The notes: a model not told the origin generated them from the sequence alone. Counted from the first letter of the stretch, positions 1-6,251 are shown. The stretch is 10,340 bases of DNA from JAJPKE01 sp052143275 (GCA_052143275.1 JBKQTH010000161.1:1-10340); one strand, 5' to 3'. Program-made: numbers and translations.

Positions 1-82
1 GCGCGGCAGAGGTTCTGTCAAGGTAAGAACAGAATTGCAGAGATAGATCTCTTGTAGGGATGCAGGGCGGCGGCTGCTCGAC

Positions 83-503
83 TCACTGGTGACTCCGCAC
101 GCTTCGCGTTCCCTGAGCGCGGGCACCCCCGGGGACTCCTGGCTGCTGATTGCCCAGCGGCGCATCTTTGAAAAGCAAGGTCAGCACAATGGCAGCGACA
201 CAGACTGTAAACGAGAGCCATTTGCGCCCGAACTGATCGGAGAGCTTGCCGACGAAAGCGACATGGTAGTCGAAGACAGCAGATAGGCCCGTGACCACCA
301 AGAAGTAACGGTCGAAGCCATGCAACTCACCGATGATCCGGGGTAGGGCAGTGCCGACGATGGTTTGATCCAGGGCTGCCAATAGCACGGTCGGCATCAA
401 GCCTGTCAGGAAGGTCGCCAGGCCCTGGCCGCGCAAGATGTACTCCTGCGCTCGGTGGCTGGACACTGACGGGCTGTTCCGATCCCGTGGGGGCAGGTTC
501 CAT
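83..503 (-). pseudogene. DHA2-family MFS drug exporter remnant, internally deleted and frameshifted
   Basis: Remnant of a 14-helix proton-driven multidrug exporter of the EmrB/QacA (DHA2) type. The likely original start is ATG at 501-503, with GGAGG (510-514) six bases upstream. It opens MEPAPTGSEQPV and shifts frame near 450 into a phase reading QEYILRG, then helix 1 with the hallmark LLAALDQTIVGTALPRI. Between about 288 and 253 a neighbouring frame reads AYLLSSTTMS, the expected sequence between VVT and GKLSDQFGRK, so two compensating indels garble helix 2 in the open frame. Straight after GRKW the protein continues as VCVAAIVLTLLFKDAPL, which looks like the last helix and C-terminal tail of this family. 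About ten central helices are therefore missing. Intact relatives are about 500 residues; this cannot be a working transporter. The family call is firm; the exact deletion point is inferred. Confidence 0.8.
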
Positions 504-658
504 GCATGACCTCCAAAGCGTTGATCGTGGCAAAGCGGTCACGGTCGAATCAGCCAAAGCTCGTTTGTCTCGCGGATAAAGCCACACGCTTGGAGGGAGA
601 CATGCCGGAGCCGTACGGCGGTTATTCCGGTGGTGGCCACAGGTCCTAGGCGGAGTGC

Positions 659-1135
659 CTAACCTCTGCCTAAATACGCTCTCAGTACTGTGGCAAGCTG
701 TTGCAACTTCTCGCTCTCACCGATCGGCGGAGGGGAGAGTACGAATGCCTCGCCTGGGTTTCCCATCCTCGTCACCTGCTGCGCAAATCCCAGTGGCGTG
801 GTCCAGGTGAGTAGCCTCACATGACTGGATGAAGGCACCACATAGCGAAAGCCCACCGGACGTGGCAAGAACAAGAACGTACCTGGAGTTGCCTGAATGG
901 TAGTCTCTCCGCTAAAAAAAGTGACTTCGCCTGCTAGCACATAGAAAGCAGTGTCTTCCTGATGGGGCCCGTATAAATAGACGGACGTCCTCGCAGGTAC
1001 CAGGTACTCGAAGATGATGCCAGTCGGCTTTGTCTGCGTTTCCAGCGCCTGAATGATTCTTAGCCCTCCGAAATACCACAGCGTTTCCCGCTCTTGCCAG
1101 TTGGCGACGCTACTCTGGCTTGTCTGATGAACCAT
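659..1135 (-). CDS. Small single-domain cupin protein, apparently without metal ligands
   Basis: 158-residue cytosolic protein with one cupin beta-barrel, like the small cupins annotated as quercetinase-like. The cupin core is visible: EDTAFYVLAGEVTFFSG (strands of motif 1) and ATPGTFLFLPRPVGFRY (motif 2). In typical members motif 1 reads HxHxxxDEAFYVLEGE and motif 2 PRGxPHAF. Here the HxH positions hold Y and P, the Glu is Thr, and the motif-2 His is Phe, so none of the four usual metal ligands remains. It may bind a ligand or act structurally rather than as a metal dioxygenase. I chose ATG at 1133-1135 because GGAGAGAGGAG lies about 12 bases upstream and because the longer in-frame extension to 1285 overlaps the end of the next gene. 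It lies 118 bases downstream of the broken SRPBCC gene on the same strand. Substrate unknown. Confidence 0.75.
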   Translation of the reverse strand: MVHQTSQSSVANWQERETLWYFGGLRIIQALETQTKPTGIIFEYLVPARTSVYLYGPHQEDTAFYVLAGEVTFFSGETTIQATPGTFLFLPRPVGFRYVVPSSSHVRLLTWTTPLGFAQQVTRMGNPGEAFVLSPPPIGESEKLQQLATVLRAYLGRG

Positions 1136-1186
1136 GCGCTTTTCTTGCTCCTCTCTCCCCTTCTGCGAGACAGCACAGTCGATAGG

Positions 1187-1205
1187 GATCACTCTCGTGG
1201 TGATC
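1187..1205. repeat. Short inverted repeat upstream of the cupin gene
   Basis: GATCAC and GTGATC form perfect 6-bp arms around a 7-base spacer, 52-70 bases upstream of the cupin start. It could be an operator for the cupin gene. No clear -35/-10 pair lies beside it, so the role is only suggested. Confidence 0.3.
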
Positions 1206-1253
1206 ATGTCGGAGTTTGGCTTGTTGTGCCTCACTTCGTGCCGATCTTGCCCG

Positions 1254-1692
1254 TTACACCAATGGCGGAAGACCGGGAGCGACATGCCCGGTCTCCAGGT
1301 AGGCCTTCAGGCTGTCCAGGAAATATTCCCAATTCCTGCGTGTCTGTTCATAGACCAGATCCACCGGGCGAACTCAGCATGAGTGAAGTCCACACAGGTA
1401 CCGCCCGGGACCGGCGTGAGACGCCACATGACGCTAGTCCCTGTCCACTCGGGAGCACGTTGCCGGAAAATCCAGGACACCTTCTCTCCGGCGTCCAGTT
1501 CGGCCACCTCAAACCGAAGCACACCAGCAGGCGGCTGAAACCGAAATTCACCCACTGAGCCTACCTCGGGCTGGACTCGCGCCTCGTCGGCCCACCAGCG
1601 GGCGAGTTCGTCTGGCTGCGTCAGAGCAGTGAAGACCCGCGCTCGATCTACCGCAATAGTGCAATGGTCCGTTCTGTGACAATGGCTGGCAT
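1254..1692 (-). pseudogene. SRPBCC (AHSA1-like) protein gene broken by two frameshifts
   Basis: Reading across three frames recovers a full-length SRPBCC/START-fold protein of about 146 residues. It starts at ATG 1690-1692 (MPAIVTERTIA, with AGGA six bases upstream) and meets a stop within 15 codons. One base later in phase it continues IAVDRARVFTALTQPDELARWW, then VGEFRFQPP and SWIFRQRAPEW to HAEFARW. Near 1364 a second shift is needed to reach DLVYEQTRRNWEYFLDSLK and AYLETGHVAPGLPPLV, ending at TAA 1254-1256. Each junction leaves two spare bases, which fits two separate single-base deletions. Members bind small hydrophobic ligands, and relatives include Aha1-type co-chaperone domains. The residues on both sides still look well conserved, so the damage is recent or a sequencing error. 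A perfect palindrome sits 26 bases upstream of the start. Confidence 0.8.
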
Positions 1693-1717
1693 CGTCGTTC
1701 CTATCCTTTGCATATCA

Positions 1718-1755
1718 CGGCCGTATACTTAACTAATAGGTTAAGTATACGGCCG
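1718..1755. promoter_or_regulatory. Perfect 16-bp inverted repeat, likely ArsR operator
   Basis: Arms CGGCCGTATACTTAAC and its exact reverse complement flank a 6-base spacer (1734-1739). It lies between the end of the AHSA1-like gene (1850) and the start of the broken SRPBCC gene (1692), where the latter's promoter should be. The inner part, TTAAC-N6-GTTAA, matches the palindrome over the arsR promoter (2637-2654). No T-run follows it on either strand, so a simple intrinsic terminator is less likely. The symmetry is directly visible; binding by the neighbouring ArsR protein is inference. Confidence 0.65.
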
Positions 1756-1849
1756 CAGCAGAACGATGTCAAGGGAGTGCTTCACCTCCAGACATGACTG
1801 CTCTGCTGTGGGCACGAGCGTTGGAGCGAGCGAGAGCGCGAACGGCGTG

Positions 1850-2299
1850 TCACCCATCGAGATCGGGGGAGGAGAGCACCTCGGCCAGCGCATCGAGCAG
1901 GGATGGCCACCCAGATCTAGCCCGCGCGCGCGCTTCCGGCGTGCTCAGCCGTTCATGAGTCAGCACCACTTCTGTCACGGCGCCTTGGTCGAGAAAGTCC
2001 ACTGTAACGATAGTCTCCCGGCCTGGAGTCAGCTCGCCTGACCAGGTAAAGACCAGTTTTTCAGGGGGCACAACCTGCAGGTAAGTGCCGACAATGGAAC
2101 TGCCGTTCGCCAAGTCGAACCGGAACGACCCGCCCACCCGCGCGTCGAGCGAACTCACGCTCATGCCCAACCCCCTGGGTCTCAACCAGTGCTCCAGGGC
2201 ATCAGGCTCGATCCAGGCTCGGAACACCCGGCGCCGGTTGGCCGCAAACGTGCGGCGCAGCACCAGACTGGTGGTGTTATCTGGTACGGGAGGGATCAT
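1850..2299 (-). CDS. SRPBCC/AHSA1 domain protein, partner of the ArsR regulator
   Basis: 149-residue cytosolic protein of the SRPBCC superfamily, AHSA1 branch. The family pattern is clear: LVLRRTFAANRRRVFRAWIEPDALEHWL at the N-terminus (helix following the first strand), VGGSFRF in the early sheet, GTYLQVVPPEKLVFTW in the middle, TEVVLTHERL before the end, and a C-terminal helix (GWPSLLDALAEVL) that closes the hydrophobic cavity. ATG at 2297-2299 is chosen because AGGAGG (2309-2314) sits nine bases upstream. The longer in-frame extension to 2473 runs through the arsR gene in another frame and has no family similarity. The start lies inside the end of arsR (23-base overlap), so the two are one operon and probably translationally coupled. 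ArsR plus AHSA1 pairs are common in bacteria; the ligand is unknown. Confidence 0.88.
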   Translation of the reverse strand: MIPPVPDNTTSLVLRRTFAANRRRVFRAWIEPDALEHWLRPRGLGMSVSSLDARVGGSFRFDLANGSSIVGTYLQVVPPEKLVFTWSGELTPGRETIVTVDFLDQGAVTEVVLTHERLSTPEARARARSGWPSLLDALAEVLSSPDLDG

Positions 2300-2645
2300 C
2301 AGTATCTTCCTCCTCTTCCGAGGTCGCCAGCAGGTAGGTGTCCAGGGAATCGAATTGGTCTTCCCAGAAGTGCCGGTAGTGTTCCAGCCAGGCGGCAGCT
2401 TCCCGCAGGGGTCCAGCCGCCAGACGAAACCGGTGCGTGCGGCCGTCCTTGCGATGCAGGATGAGATCCGCATGTTCCAGCACCCGTAAATGTTTGGAGA
2501 TCGCCGGCACCGAGATCGAGAAGGGCTGCGCCAGGTCCGTTCCCGACGCCTCGCCGTGCGCCAGGCGATCTAAGATGGCCCGACGCGTCGGGTGTGATAA
2601 CGCCAAAAAGACGGCGTCGAGTTGTTCCAACGAATCATTAACCAT
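2277..2645 (-). CDS. ArsR-family transcriptional regulator
   Basis: 122-residue winged-helix repressor. The ArsR core is typical: LDAVFLALSHPTRRAILDRLAHGEASGTDLAQPFSISVPAISKHLRVLEHADLI, with the recognition helix at about SVPAISKHLRVLE, then the wing HRKDGRTHRFRLAAGPL. The C-terminal WLEHYRHFWEDQFDSLDTYL is characteristic of the ArsR subgroup that sits beside AHSA1 genes. I see no CxC metal-binding motif in the recognition helix, so a metal sensor is unlikely. ATG at 2643-2645 is preferred over upstream starts because a near-perfect sigma-70 promoter ends seven bases before it and the residues further upstream are promoter DNA. It is the first gene of an operon with the AHSA1-like gene, and likely represses its own promoter through a palindrome over the -10 box and start codon. 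Confidence 0.92.
   Translation of the reverse strand: MVNDSLEQLDAVFLALSHPTRRAILDRLAHGEASGTDLAQPFSISVPAISKHLRVLEHADLILHRKDGRTHRFRLAAGPLREAAAWLEHYRHFWEDQFDSLDTYLLATSEEEEDTDDPSRTR
2309..2314 (-). promoter_or_regulatory. Ribosome binding site deciding the AHSA1-like gene start
   Basis: AGGAGG on the minus strand, nine bases before ATG 2297-2299 and within the end of arsR. It fixes the start of the downstream gene and supports coupled translation. Confidence 0.75.
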
Positions 2646-2654
2646 ATCGTTAAT
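2637..2654. promoter_or_regulatory. Inverted repeat over the arsR start codon and -10 box, likely autoregulatory operator
   Basis: ATTAAC and GTTAAT are perfect 6-bp arms around the 6-base spacer CATATC (plus strand). The site covers the arsR start codon and two bases of the -10 box, so a bound dimer would block RNA polymerase. Its core TTAAC-N6-GTTAA is repeated in the palindrome at 1718-1755. The symmetry is visible; occupancy by ArsR is inferred. Confidence 0.6.
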
Positions 2655-2681
2655 TATAAGAAGATCATGAACTGGTGTCAA
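2653..2681 (-). promoter_or_regulatory. Consensus sigma-70 promoter of arsR, leaderless
   Basis: On the minus strand TTGACA (2676-2681), a 17-base spacer and TATAAT (2653-2658) match the sigma-70 consensus exactly. Only seven bases separate the -10 box from the arsR ATG, so transcription should start at or next to the A of ATG. That leaves no room for a ribosome binding site: the mRNA is predicted to be leaderless. Confidence 0.8.
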
Positions 2682-2741
2682 AGGTCCGCTCTCCGTGCCG
2701 GTGAGCAGCAAGCGGTCGATGCAGGATACTACCCAGAGCGG

Positions 2742-2930
2742 CTACCTAAGCTTTCCCCAGCGCAACGTGAGCGCTGGCACCGCTTGGCGGTTACATTTAG
2801 CAGAGTTGGGCGCGACCGGCGAGGCCAGTTGCTCGGCGGACAGCGGCGCGATGGTGTCGACCAGGCTGCGCTGGTAGGGCTCCCAGCCCTGGTGGAACGC
2901 GATGAGTGGCAGTGGGTGGTGTTCCGTCAT
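2742..2930 (-). pseudogene. Truncated DinB-like protein gene
   Basis: The first 40 or so residues (MTEHHPLPLIAFHQGWEPYQ, then RSLVDTIAPLSAEQL) match the start of DinB/YfiT-like four-helix proteins, whose first helix typically reads LxxxWxGWxxYQxxLVxxIAPLSPEQL. After SPVAPNS the similarity stops, and the frame ends at TAG 2742-2744 after 62 residues; family members have about 160. No recognisable continuation appears in the other frames before the arsR promoter, so the rest is deleted rather than just shifted. ATG 2928-2930 has GGGAG about 12 bases upstream. Upstream in-frame codons show no family similarity. The missing part would have carried most of the helix bundle and the usual metal-binding His residues. 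It is not expected to function. Confidence 0.6.
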
Positions 2931-3099
2931 GTGTGTCTTATGCTCCCTGCTTCTGATGATGTGCTCGCTCTCGAAGGTGCCGTCAGGATGATCGTAGCAG
3001 AGGACAGGGACACACACTTCTCCTGGCTTGCTCCTTACCATCTGATGGACACTACTGCCCTCGTCTTTGCGGCCAGGTGACGATCACCAGCTATGACCC

Positions 3100-3128
3100 T
3101 TGACATATGTCCGTCACGGACGTATACT
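3100..3128 (+). promoter_or_regulatory. Consensus sigma-70 promoter of the padR operon, leaderless
   Basis: TTGACA (3100-3105), a 17-base spacer and TATACT (3123-3128) form a near-consensus promoter. The padR ATG starts at 3136, seven bases after the -10 box, so the predicted transcript begins at the start codon. No Shine-Dalgarno sequence could be present on such an mRNA. Confidence 0.78.
3109..3121. promoter_or_regulatory. Palindrome in the padR promoter spacer, likely PadR operator
   Basis: GTCCG-TCA-CGGAC is a perfect 5-bp inverted repeat lying wholly between the -35 and -10 boxes; with one mismatch the symmetry extends to ATA...TAT on the outside. Spacer operators are typical of autorepressors. 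PadR proteins usually repress their own operon, so this is the best candidate site. Binding is inferred. Confidence 0.55.
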
Positions 3129-3135
3129 TGGAAGC

Positions 3136-3501
3136 ATGAAGACAGACCAGCCGCAGATCCCGCTCACGCCCGCGGTATTCTACATCCTGCTGGCGCTCGC
3201 CGGTGGCGACCGGCATGGCTACCAGATCATGAAGCAGGTCCAGCACGACAGCCAGGGCCAGGTCACCATGGGCACCGGTACGTTGTATGGCTCCATCAAG
3301 CGCATGCTGGCCGACGGGCTGATCGCGGAGGCCGATGAGCGTCCCGACCCGGCGCTGGACGACGAGCGGCGCCGCTACTACCGGCTCACCGACCGGGGAC
3401 GGGAGACGCTGGCCGCTGAGCTGCAGCGTTACGACGAAGTGGTGGCCATTGCCCGCCAGCGCCGGCTGCTGCCCGGGTTCTCCGTGGAGCCAGGACGATG
3501 A
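3136..3501 (+). CDS. PadR-family transcriptional regulator
   Basis: 121-residue winged-helix repressor of the PadR type, small subfamily without a long C-terminal domain. Signature blocks are LTPAVFYILLALAGGDRHGYQIMKQV (helices 1-2), MGTGTLYGSIKRMLADGLI (recognition helix; family consensus is GTLYxxLxRLExxGLI), and RRRYYRLTDRGRETLAAEL (wing and start of the dimer helix). The start is ATG 3136: an upstream TTG in phase at 3100 is really the -35 box. The gene ends by ATGA overlap with the next gene, so the two are translated together. PadR proteins often sense small lipophilic compounds or membrane stress and control an adjacent membrane protein, which fits this pair. The effector is unknown. 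Confidence 0.92.
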   Translation: MKTDQPQIPLTPAVFYILLALAGGDRHGYQIMKQVQHDSQGQVTMGTGTLYGSIKRMLADGLIAEADERPDPALDDERRRYYRLTDRGRETLAAELQRYDEVVAIARQRRLLPGFSVEPGR

Positions 3502-4853
3502 CTACCCAACCTGCGCCCGACCAACCGCGCGCCCGAGCATTACGGATCTACCGCTGGGTGCTCAGGCTCTACCCGGCGGCTCACCGCCGCGACTTTGGGG
3601 AGCCCATGCTGCAGACGTTCGGTGACTGCTACCATGATGCCGTCGAGCGGGAGGGGATGTCGGAAGCACAGTTCTGGCTGGGAGTGCTGACTGATGAGAG
3701 CCGGAGCCTGATTCGCGAGCATCTCGCAACCCTGTCGACCGTCACAGAAAGGATACGATCCATGGATAAGCTCCTGTCCGCCGTAGCGAAGAGGCCTGTT
3801 AGCACTGTCGCAGCGTTGCTGCTGTGGGTAGTGGTTCTCGACTTGCTCTCGCAATCGATCCCCAGTGCTGACGCCATAGCCGGTTCATGGCTCTTTTTCT
3901 GGCTGGCCGCGACGGTGATCTATGGGGGTGTCCTTCTGCTGGTCGCCCGTTTTGCGCAGAGCCTGCCGTTTCCCGCGGGAGAAAGCTCCTGGCGAGGCTC
4001 GTGGTGGAGACTGGGGCTGGTACTCGGCGGTATCCTGGGTATCTACATGGTGGCGCTCACCGCAGTGAATGTGCTGATTCCCGTGCTCGCGTTCCGGCAA
4101 AATGTGGGGCGAGTCCTCTTATCACTGCCATTCACCTCCGGACCGGGCATGGTGTGGGCAATCAGCCTGCCGCTGCTCGCCGGCACGGCGGGCATCATAG
4201 GCGCCCATGCCGGCGGCAAAGTGCGGATCGGCATGGCTGTCGGCGCTCTGGCCGGCACAATCATGATGGCCACGCAGACTGCCATTGTAGGATTGCTGGT
4301 GCTGCTGTCGATTGCGCTGTACCACACCGCGCCGCCGCCGGTATACTTTAACGGAGCCCAGCTGCCGATGCTGTATCCAGCGTTTCTGGACCTCTCGTAC
4401 GTGGGGCAATATCTGGTCAATGGGGCCAGCCAGGCAAGTCTCCCCTTCGGCTTGATCTTTCAGTGGATTTTCGCGATCATCGTATGGCTGGTCCCCCTCG
4501 TCGTCGGCAGTGTGCTGGGCGTACGCACGGTTCGGCAAACAGACACGGCAGCCGTCGCCGCGCGTCACGGCTGGGTTGGCCGGCTGTTTGCTCGCCCTAT
4601 CCGATTCGCCGGACTCGCTCTACTGCTCATCATTCTCGGGCCAGTGCTGTGGCTGTGCTCTAGCCTGGGGCAAAGCGGCATCAACACGTACGGCAATCCC
4701 TTTGCCGTGCTCGCATTCGCCAGTGCCAGCTACGTTATCGCGGGGCTGCTCATCTGGCTGCTCGCGGTTCTGGCCAGCGTCGTGGCCATATCTGTCACGA
4801 CGCTGGCCAGGAGGTCGCGGCCGCCGGGGGCGAGTGCCGCTCCGGCCCAGTGA
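3498..4853 (+). CDS. Polytopic membrane protein of unknown function in a PadR operon
   Basis: 451-residue integral membrane protein. The N-terminus (about residues 16-50, RIYRWVLRLYPAAHRRDFGE and then MLQTFGDCYHDA) matches a short cytosolic motif, LLRLYPxxFRxxFGxEM, that I know from membrane proteins encoded beside PadR regulators, including permease-prefix domains. About eight hydrophobic segments follow, at roughly 101-119, 130-152, 172-198, 218-237, 243-272, 315-341, 368-388 and 403-433, with a basic C-terminal tail. I see no Walker motif, protease motif or known transporter signature, so no function is assigned. ATG 3498 overlaps the padR stop by four bases, which shows translational coupling and makes it the probable target of PadR control. 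It ends 24 bases before the convergent hydrolase gene, with no obvious terminator between them. Confidence 0.85.
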   Translation: MTTQPAPDQPRARALRIYRWVLRLYPAAHRRDFGEPMLQTFGDCYHDAVEREGMSEAQFWLGVLTDESRSLIREHLATLSTVTERIRSMDKLLSAVAKRPVSTVAALLLWVVVLDLLSQSIPSADAIAGSWLFFWLAATVIYGGVLLLVARFAQSLPFPAGESSWRGSWWRLGLVLGGILGIYMVALTAVNVLIPVLAFRQNVGRVLLSLPFTSGPGMVWAISLPLLAGTAGIIGAHAGGKVRIGMAVGALAGTIMMATQTAIVGLLVLLSIALYHTAPPPVYFNGAQLPMLYPAFLDLSYVGQYLVNGASQASLPFGLIFQWIFAIIVWLVPLVVGSVLGVRTVRQTDTAAVAARHGWVGRLFARPIRFAGLALLLIILGPVLWLCSSLGQSGINTYGNPFAVLAFASASYVIAGLLIWLLAVLASVVAISVTTLARRSRPPGASAAPAQ

Positions 4854-4877
4854 TCGGCTCACATGTCCAGTCCAGAG

Positions 4878-5858
4878 TCAAGAACCTTGTGAAATGTGTG
4901 GGCGCAATGCCCGGCGCAGCGCCTCTATCCTGTTTTGCGCTTCCGCCTGCGACATCCAGGCATCTGGTGTCCACTGGTACGCATGGTAGGCCCCGGGATA
5001 TACATGGAGCTCGGTGGGTACGCCGGCTCGCAGGAGGCGCCGAGCGTACTCGACATCCTCTTCCAGAAAGAGGTCGAGGCTGCCCACACTGATATATGCC
5101 GGAGGCAACCCTTCCAGATGCTCCGCACGAGCGGCCGCGGCATAGAGAGGGATGCCTTCTCCCCCTGGTGGTTGTCCCAGAAGCGCCGACCAGCCGAAGT
5201 AGTTCGCGTCCGGCGTCCAGACAAACTCGCCGGTGTACGGGTGTGGATCGGAAGTCGCAGCGGTGCGGTCGTCGAGCATAGGGAAAATGAGCAACTGGAA
5301 TGCGACCGGTAGCTCGCCACGGTCGCGTGCCAGCAGGGCAAGCGCCGCCGCCAGGCCACCACCGGCACTCACACCTCCGATGGCGATCCGGCTGGTATCC
5401 ACCCCAAGTGCTTCGGCCTCTGTCGTGAGCCACTTCAGCGCGGCGTAGCAGTCCTCGATCGGTCCAGGATACGGTGTTTCCGGCGCCAGGCGATAGTCGA
5501 CCGAAACGGCGGCGCAGCCAACCGCGCGCACAATCGACTTGAGGTTCAGGTCATCTCCCTCAGCGCTGCCTATGACGTAGCCGCCACCGTGAATCCATAC
5601 CAAGGCGTGCAGCGGCCGCGGTGCGCTCGTAGGCTCGTACACGAGAACACGGACATCCGGCGCGCCGGCGGGTCCAGGCACCATACACTGGGTCACCATG
5701 ATGTCCGGGAAGGCGGGAGCATTCGCGGCCGCCTGCGCCTGTGTGGCCAACCGCTCGGTGCGGATGAGCGGCAGGGTCTCAGCGCTGAACGAGACCTGAG
5801 GCAACTGATTGAGCATCGGCACGAGAGCGGGGTCTACCAGATGGGTGGTCGTCGGCAT
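4878..5858 (-). CDS. Alpha/beta hydrolase, hormone-sensitive-lipase (family IV esterase) type
   Basis: 326-residue cytosolic carboxylesterase, full length for the family. The oxyanion-hole motif HGGGYVIG is at about residues 90-97, followed by VDYRLAPETPYPGPIEDCYAAL, typical of the HSL/Aes group. The nucleophile is Ser164 in GVSAG (most relatives have GDSAG). The acid is Asp262 in GSLDLFLEED and the base His292 in YPGAYHAY, completing the triad. No signal peptide or membrane segment is seen. Expected activity is hydrolysis of short- to medium-chain esters; the natural substrate cannot be read from sequence. ATG 5856-5858 is preceded by a GGGGGA purine stretch five bases upstream. The gene converges on the membrane-protein gene and diverges from the LuxR regulator across a 572-bp gap with a repeated motif, so that regulator may control it. 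Confidence 0.93.
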   Translation of the reverse strand: MPTTTHLVDPALVPMLNQLPQVSFSAETLPLIRTERLATQAQAAANAPAFPDIMVTQCMVPGPAGAPDVRVLVYEPTSAPRPLHALVWIHGGGYVIGSAEGDDLNLKSIVRAVGCAAVSVDYRLAPETPYPGPIEDCYAALKWLTTEAEALGVDTSRIAIGGVSAGGGLAAALALLARDRGELPVAFQLLIFPMLDDRTAATSDPHPYTGEFVWTPDANYFGWSALLGQPPGGEGIPLYAAAARAEHLEGLPPAYISVGSLDLFLEEDVEYARRLLRAGVPTELHVYPGAYHAYQWTPDAWMSQAEAQNRIEALRRALRPHISQGS

Positions 5859-6142
5859 ACATTTCCCCCGTAAAGCGTAAGATAACCTCTCCCTGTTGGA
5901 GAAAAGAAGCAGGTGGGTACAGATTGTGGCTCCACGATACTACAAGCGAAGCAGCGCGGGTGCGGGCATGGGACCTTCATTCTCCTCCAAAGAAGAGCAG
6001 CAGGATTCAGCGTTTAAAGCTGTCTTTAGCGCCTAGGCTGCCGATTTGTGCGATTGGCAATAACTATCAACGATCCCAAAGCGGAGGCGGCGTAAGGCTC
6101 GCGCCCCGCCCGGGTCTGCACGACGGACACGATGTAGATTTC

Positions 6143-6251
6143 GACGCTTGTTGCACAAAAAAGGCAATTTTGGGCACTTGTTTGCCGCTTGTTGCGCAGG
6201 TTATTCGGCGTTTGTTGCACCAAACTGAACGTATACTGACGATTGTTGCGC
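6143..6251 (+). repeat. Four direct repeats GNCGNTTGTTGCRC upstream of the LuxR gene
   Basis: Exact matches to the 14-bp consensus lie at 6143-6156, 6184-6197, 6207-6220 and 6238-6251, all in the same orientation. The R position alternates A, G, A, G. Start-to-start spacings are 41, 23 and 31 bases, roughly four, two and three helical turns, so the copies face nearly the same side of the DNA. A degenerate fifth copy (TTGTTTGCCGC) sits at 6178-6188. Direct-repeat arrays like this suit a multimeric activator; which protein binds is unknown, with the downstream MalT-like regulator the obvious candidate. Confidence 0.6.

Noticed and set aside
13..52. Two small inverted repeats (TTCTGT/ACAGAA at 13-34 and AGAGAT-AG-ATCTCT at 39-52) after the MFS remnant
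   Set aside because: Short arms, no T-run and no gene context beyond the window edge; expected by chance too often to call.
1136..1285. 50-residue N-terminal extension of the cupin
   Set aside because: It overlaps the end of the SRPBCC gene in another frame and lacks cupin similarity; the ATG at 1135 has a good purine-rich ribosome binding site.
3540..4568. Several open frames antisense to the membrane-protein gene
   Set aside because: Shadows of a GC-rich coding sequence; the plus frame has coherent hydrophobic helices and a coupled start.
6011..6035. Possible hairpin around TAAAG-CTGT-CTTTA upstream of the LuxR gene
   Set aside because: Only five clean pairs before mismatches; no riboswitch or attenuator features nearby.
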